Assembly: GCA_018658605.1 (NCBI GenBank)
Contig: JABHUV010000067.1
Coordinates: 1-5,802 of the forward strand
Length of the DNA: 5,802 nt
Reading direction: 5' to 3'
Source: Planctomycetaceae bacterium
GTDB lineage: Bacteria > Planctomycetota > Planctomycetia > Pirellulales > Pirellulaceae
A program made the position numbers and the translations under genes. Below, piece by piece: positions 5,783 to 5,802 of this stretch (its first letter is position 1; each line of letters opens with the position of its first letter). Below the pieces are notes generated by a model that saw nothing but the letters and a program-made list of their open reading frames with translations, was not told the DNA's origin and ran no database searches.

Positions 5783-5802
5783 TAACCGGCTCGTAGACTT
5801 TA

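Overview
The window holds a compact five-gene cluster on the + strand (319-5476) and a tRNA-Leu(UAA) gene on the opposite strand (5635-5718). All five proteins belong to carbohydrate-catabolic families: a zinc-type MDR dehydrogenase, a xylose-isomerase-like TIM-barrel epimerase/isomerase, a tagaturonate epimerase (UxaE), an L-galactose/L-fucose-type aldo/keto reductase, and a COG3618-type amidohydrolase sugar lactonase. I found no phage, transposon or CRISPR signal. The organism is a bacterium with moderate GC. The gene content would fit a polysaccharide-degrading marine planctomycete or a similar heterotroph, but this is a guess from gene content and no phylogenetic marker is present.

Layout: 1-318 is upstream sequence with no recognisable intact gene. 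It carries a plausible sigma70-type promoter at 239-267, and an open minus-strand frame runs off the left edge. Then come the MDR dehydrogenase (319-1353), the TIM-barrel isomerase (1426-2244), uxaE (2295-3578, GTG start), the aldo/keto reductase (3652-4620) and the lactonase (4610-5476, overlapping the reductase by 11 bases). Gaps of 72, 50 and 73 bases separate the first four genes. No strong terminator lies between them, so co-transcription is likely. The 158-base region 5477-5634 holds a weak hairpin and short tandem duplications. The tRNA converges on the cluster and has its own candidate promoter at 5754-5782.

Working model: the products line up as an L-galactose catabolic route. L-galactose is oxidised to the lactone by the aldo/keto reductase, opened to L-galactonate by the amidohydrolase, oxidised at C5 to D-tagaturonate by the MDR dehydrogenase (as LgoD does in E. 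coli and as in the Bacteroides vulgatus L-galactose pathway), and epimerised to D-fructuronate by UxaE. D-fructuronate would then feed the usual mannonate/KDG route, whose enzymes are not in this window. The TIM-barrel protein has a complete metal site of the D-tagatose 3-epimerase type and no obvious place in this scheme, which makes it the least explained part of the cluster. No transporter, regulator, glycoside hydrolase or sulfatase is visible.
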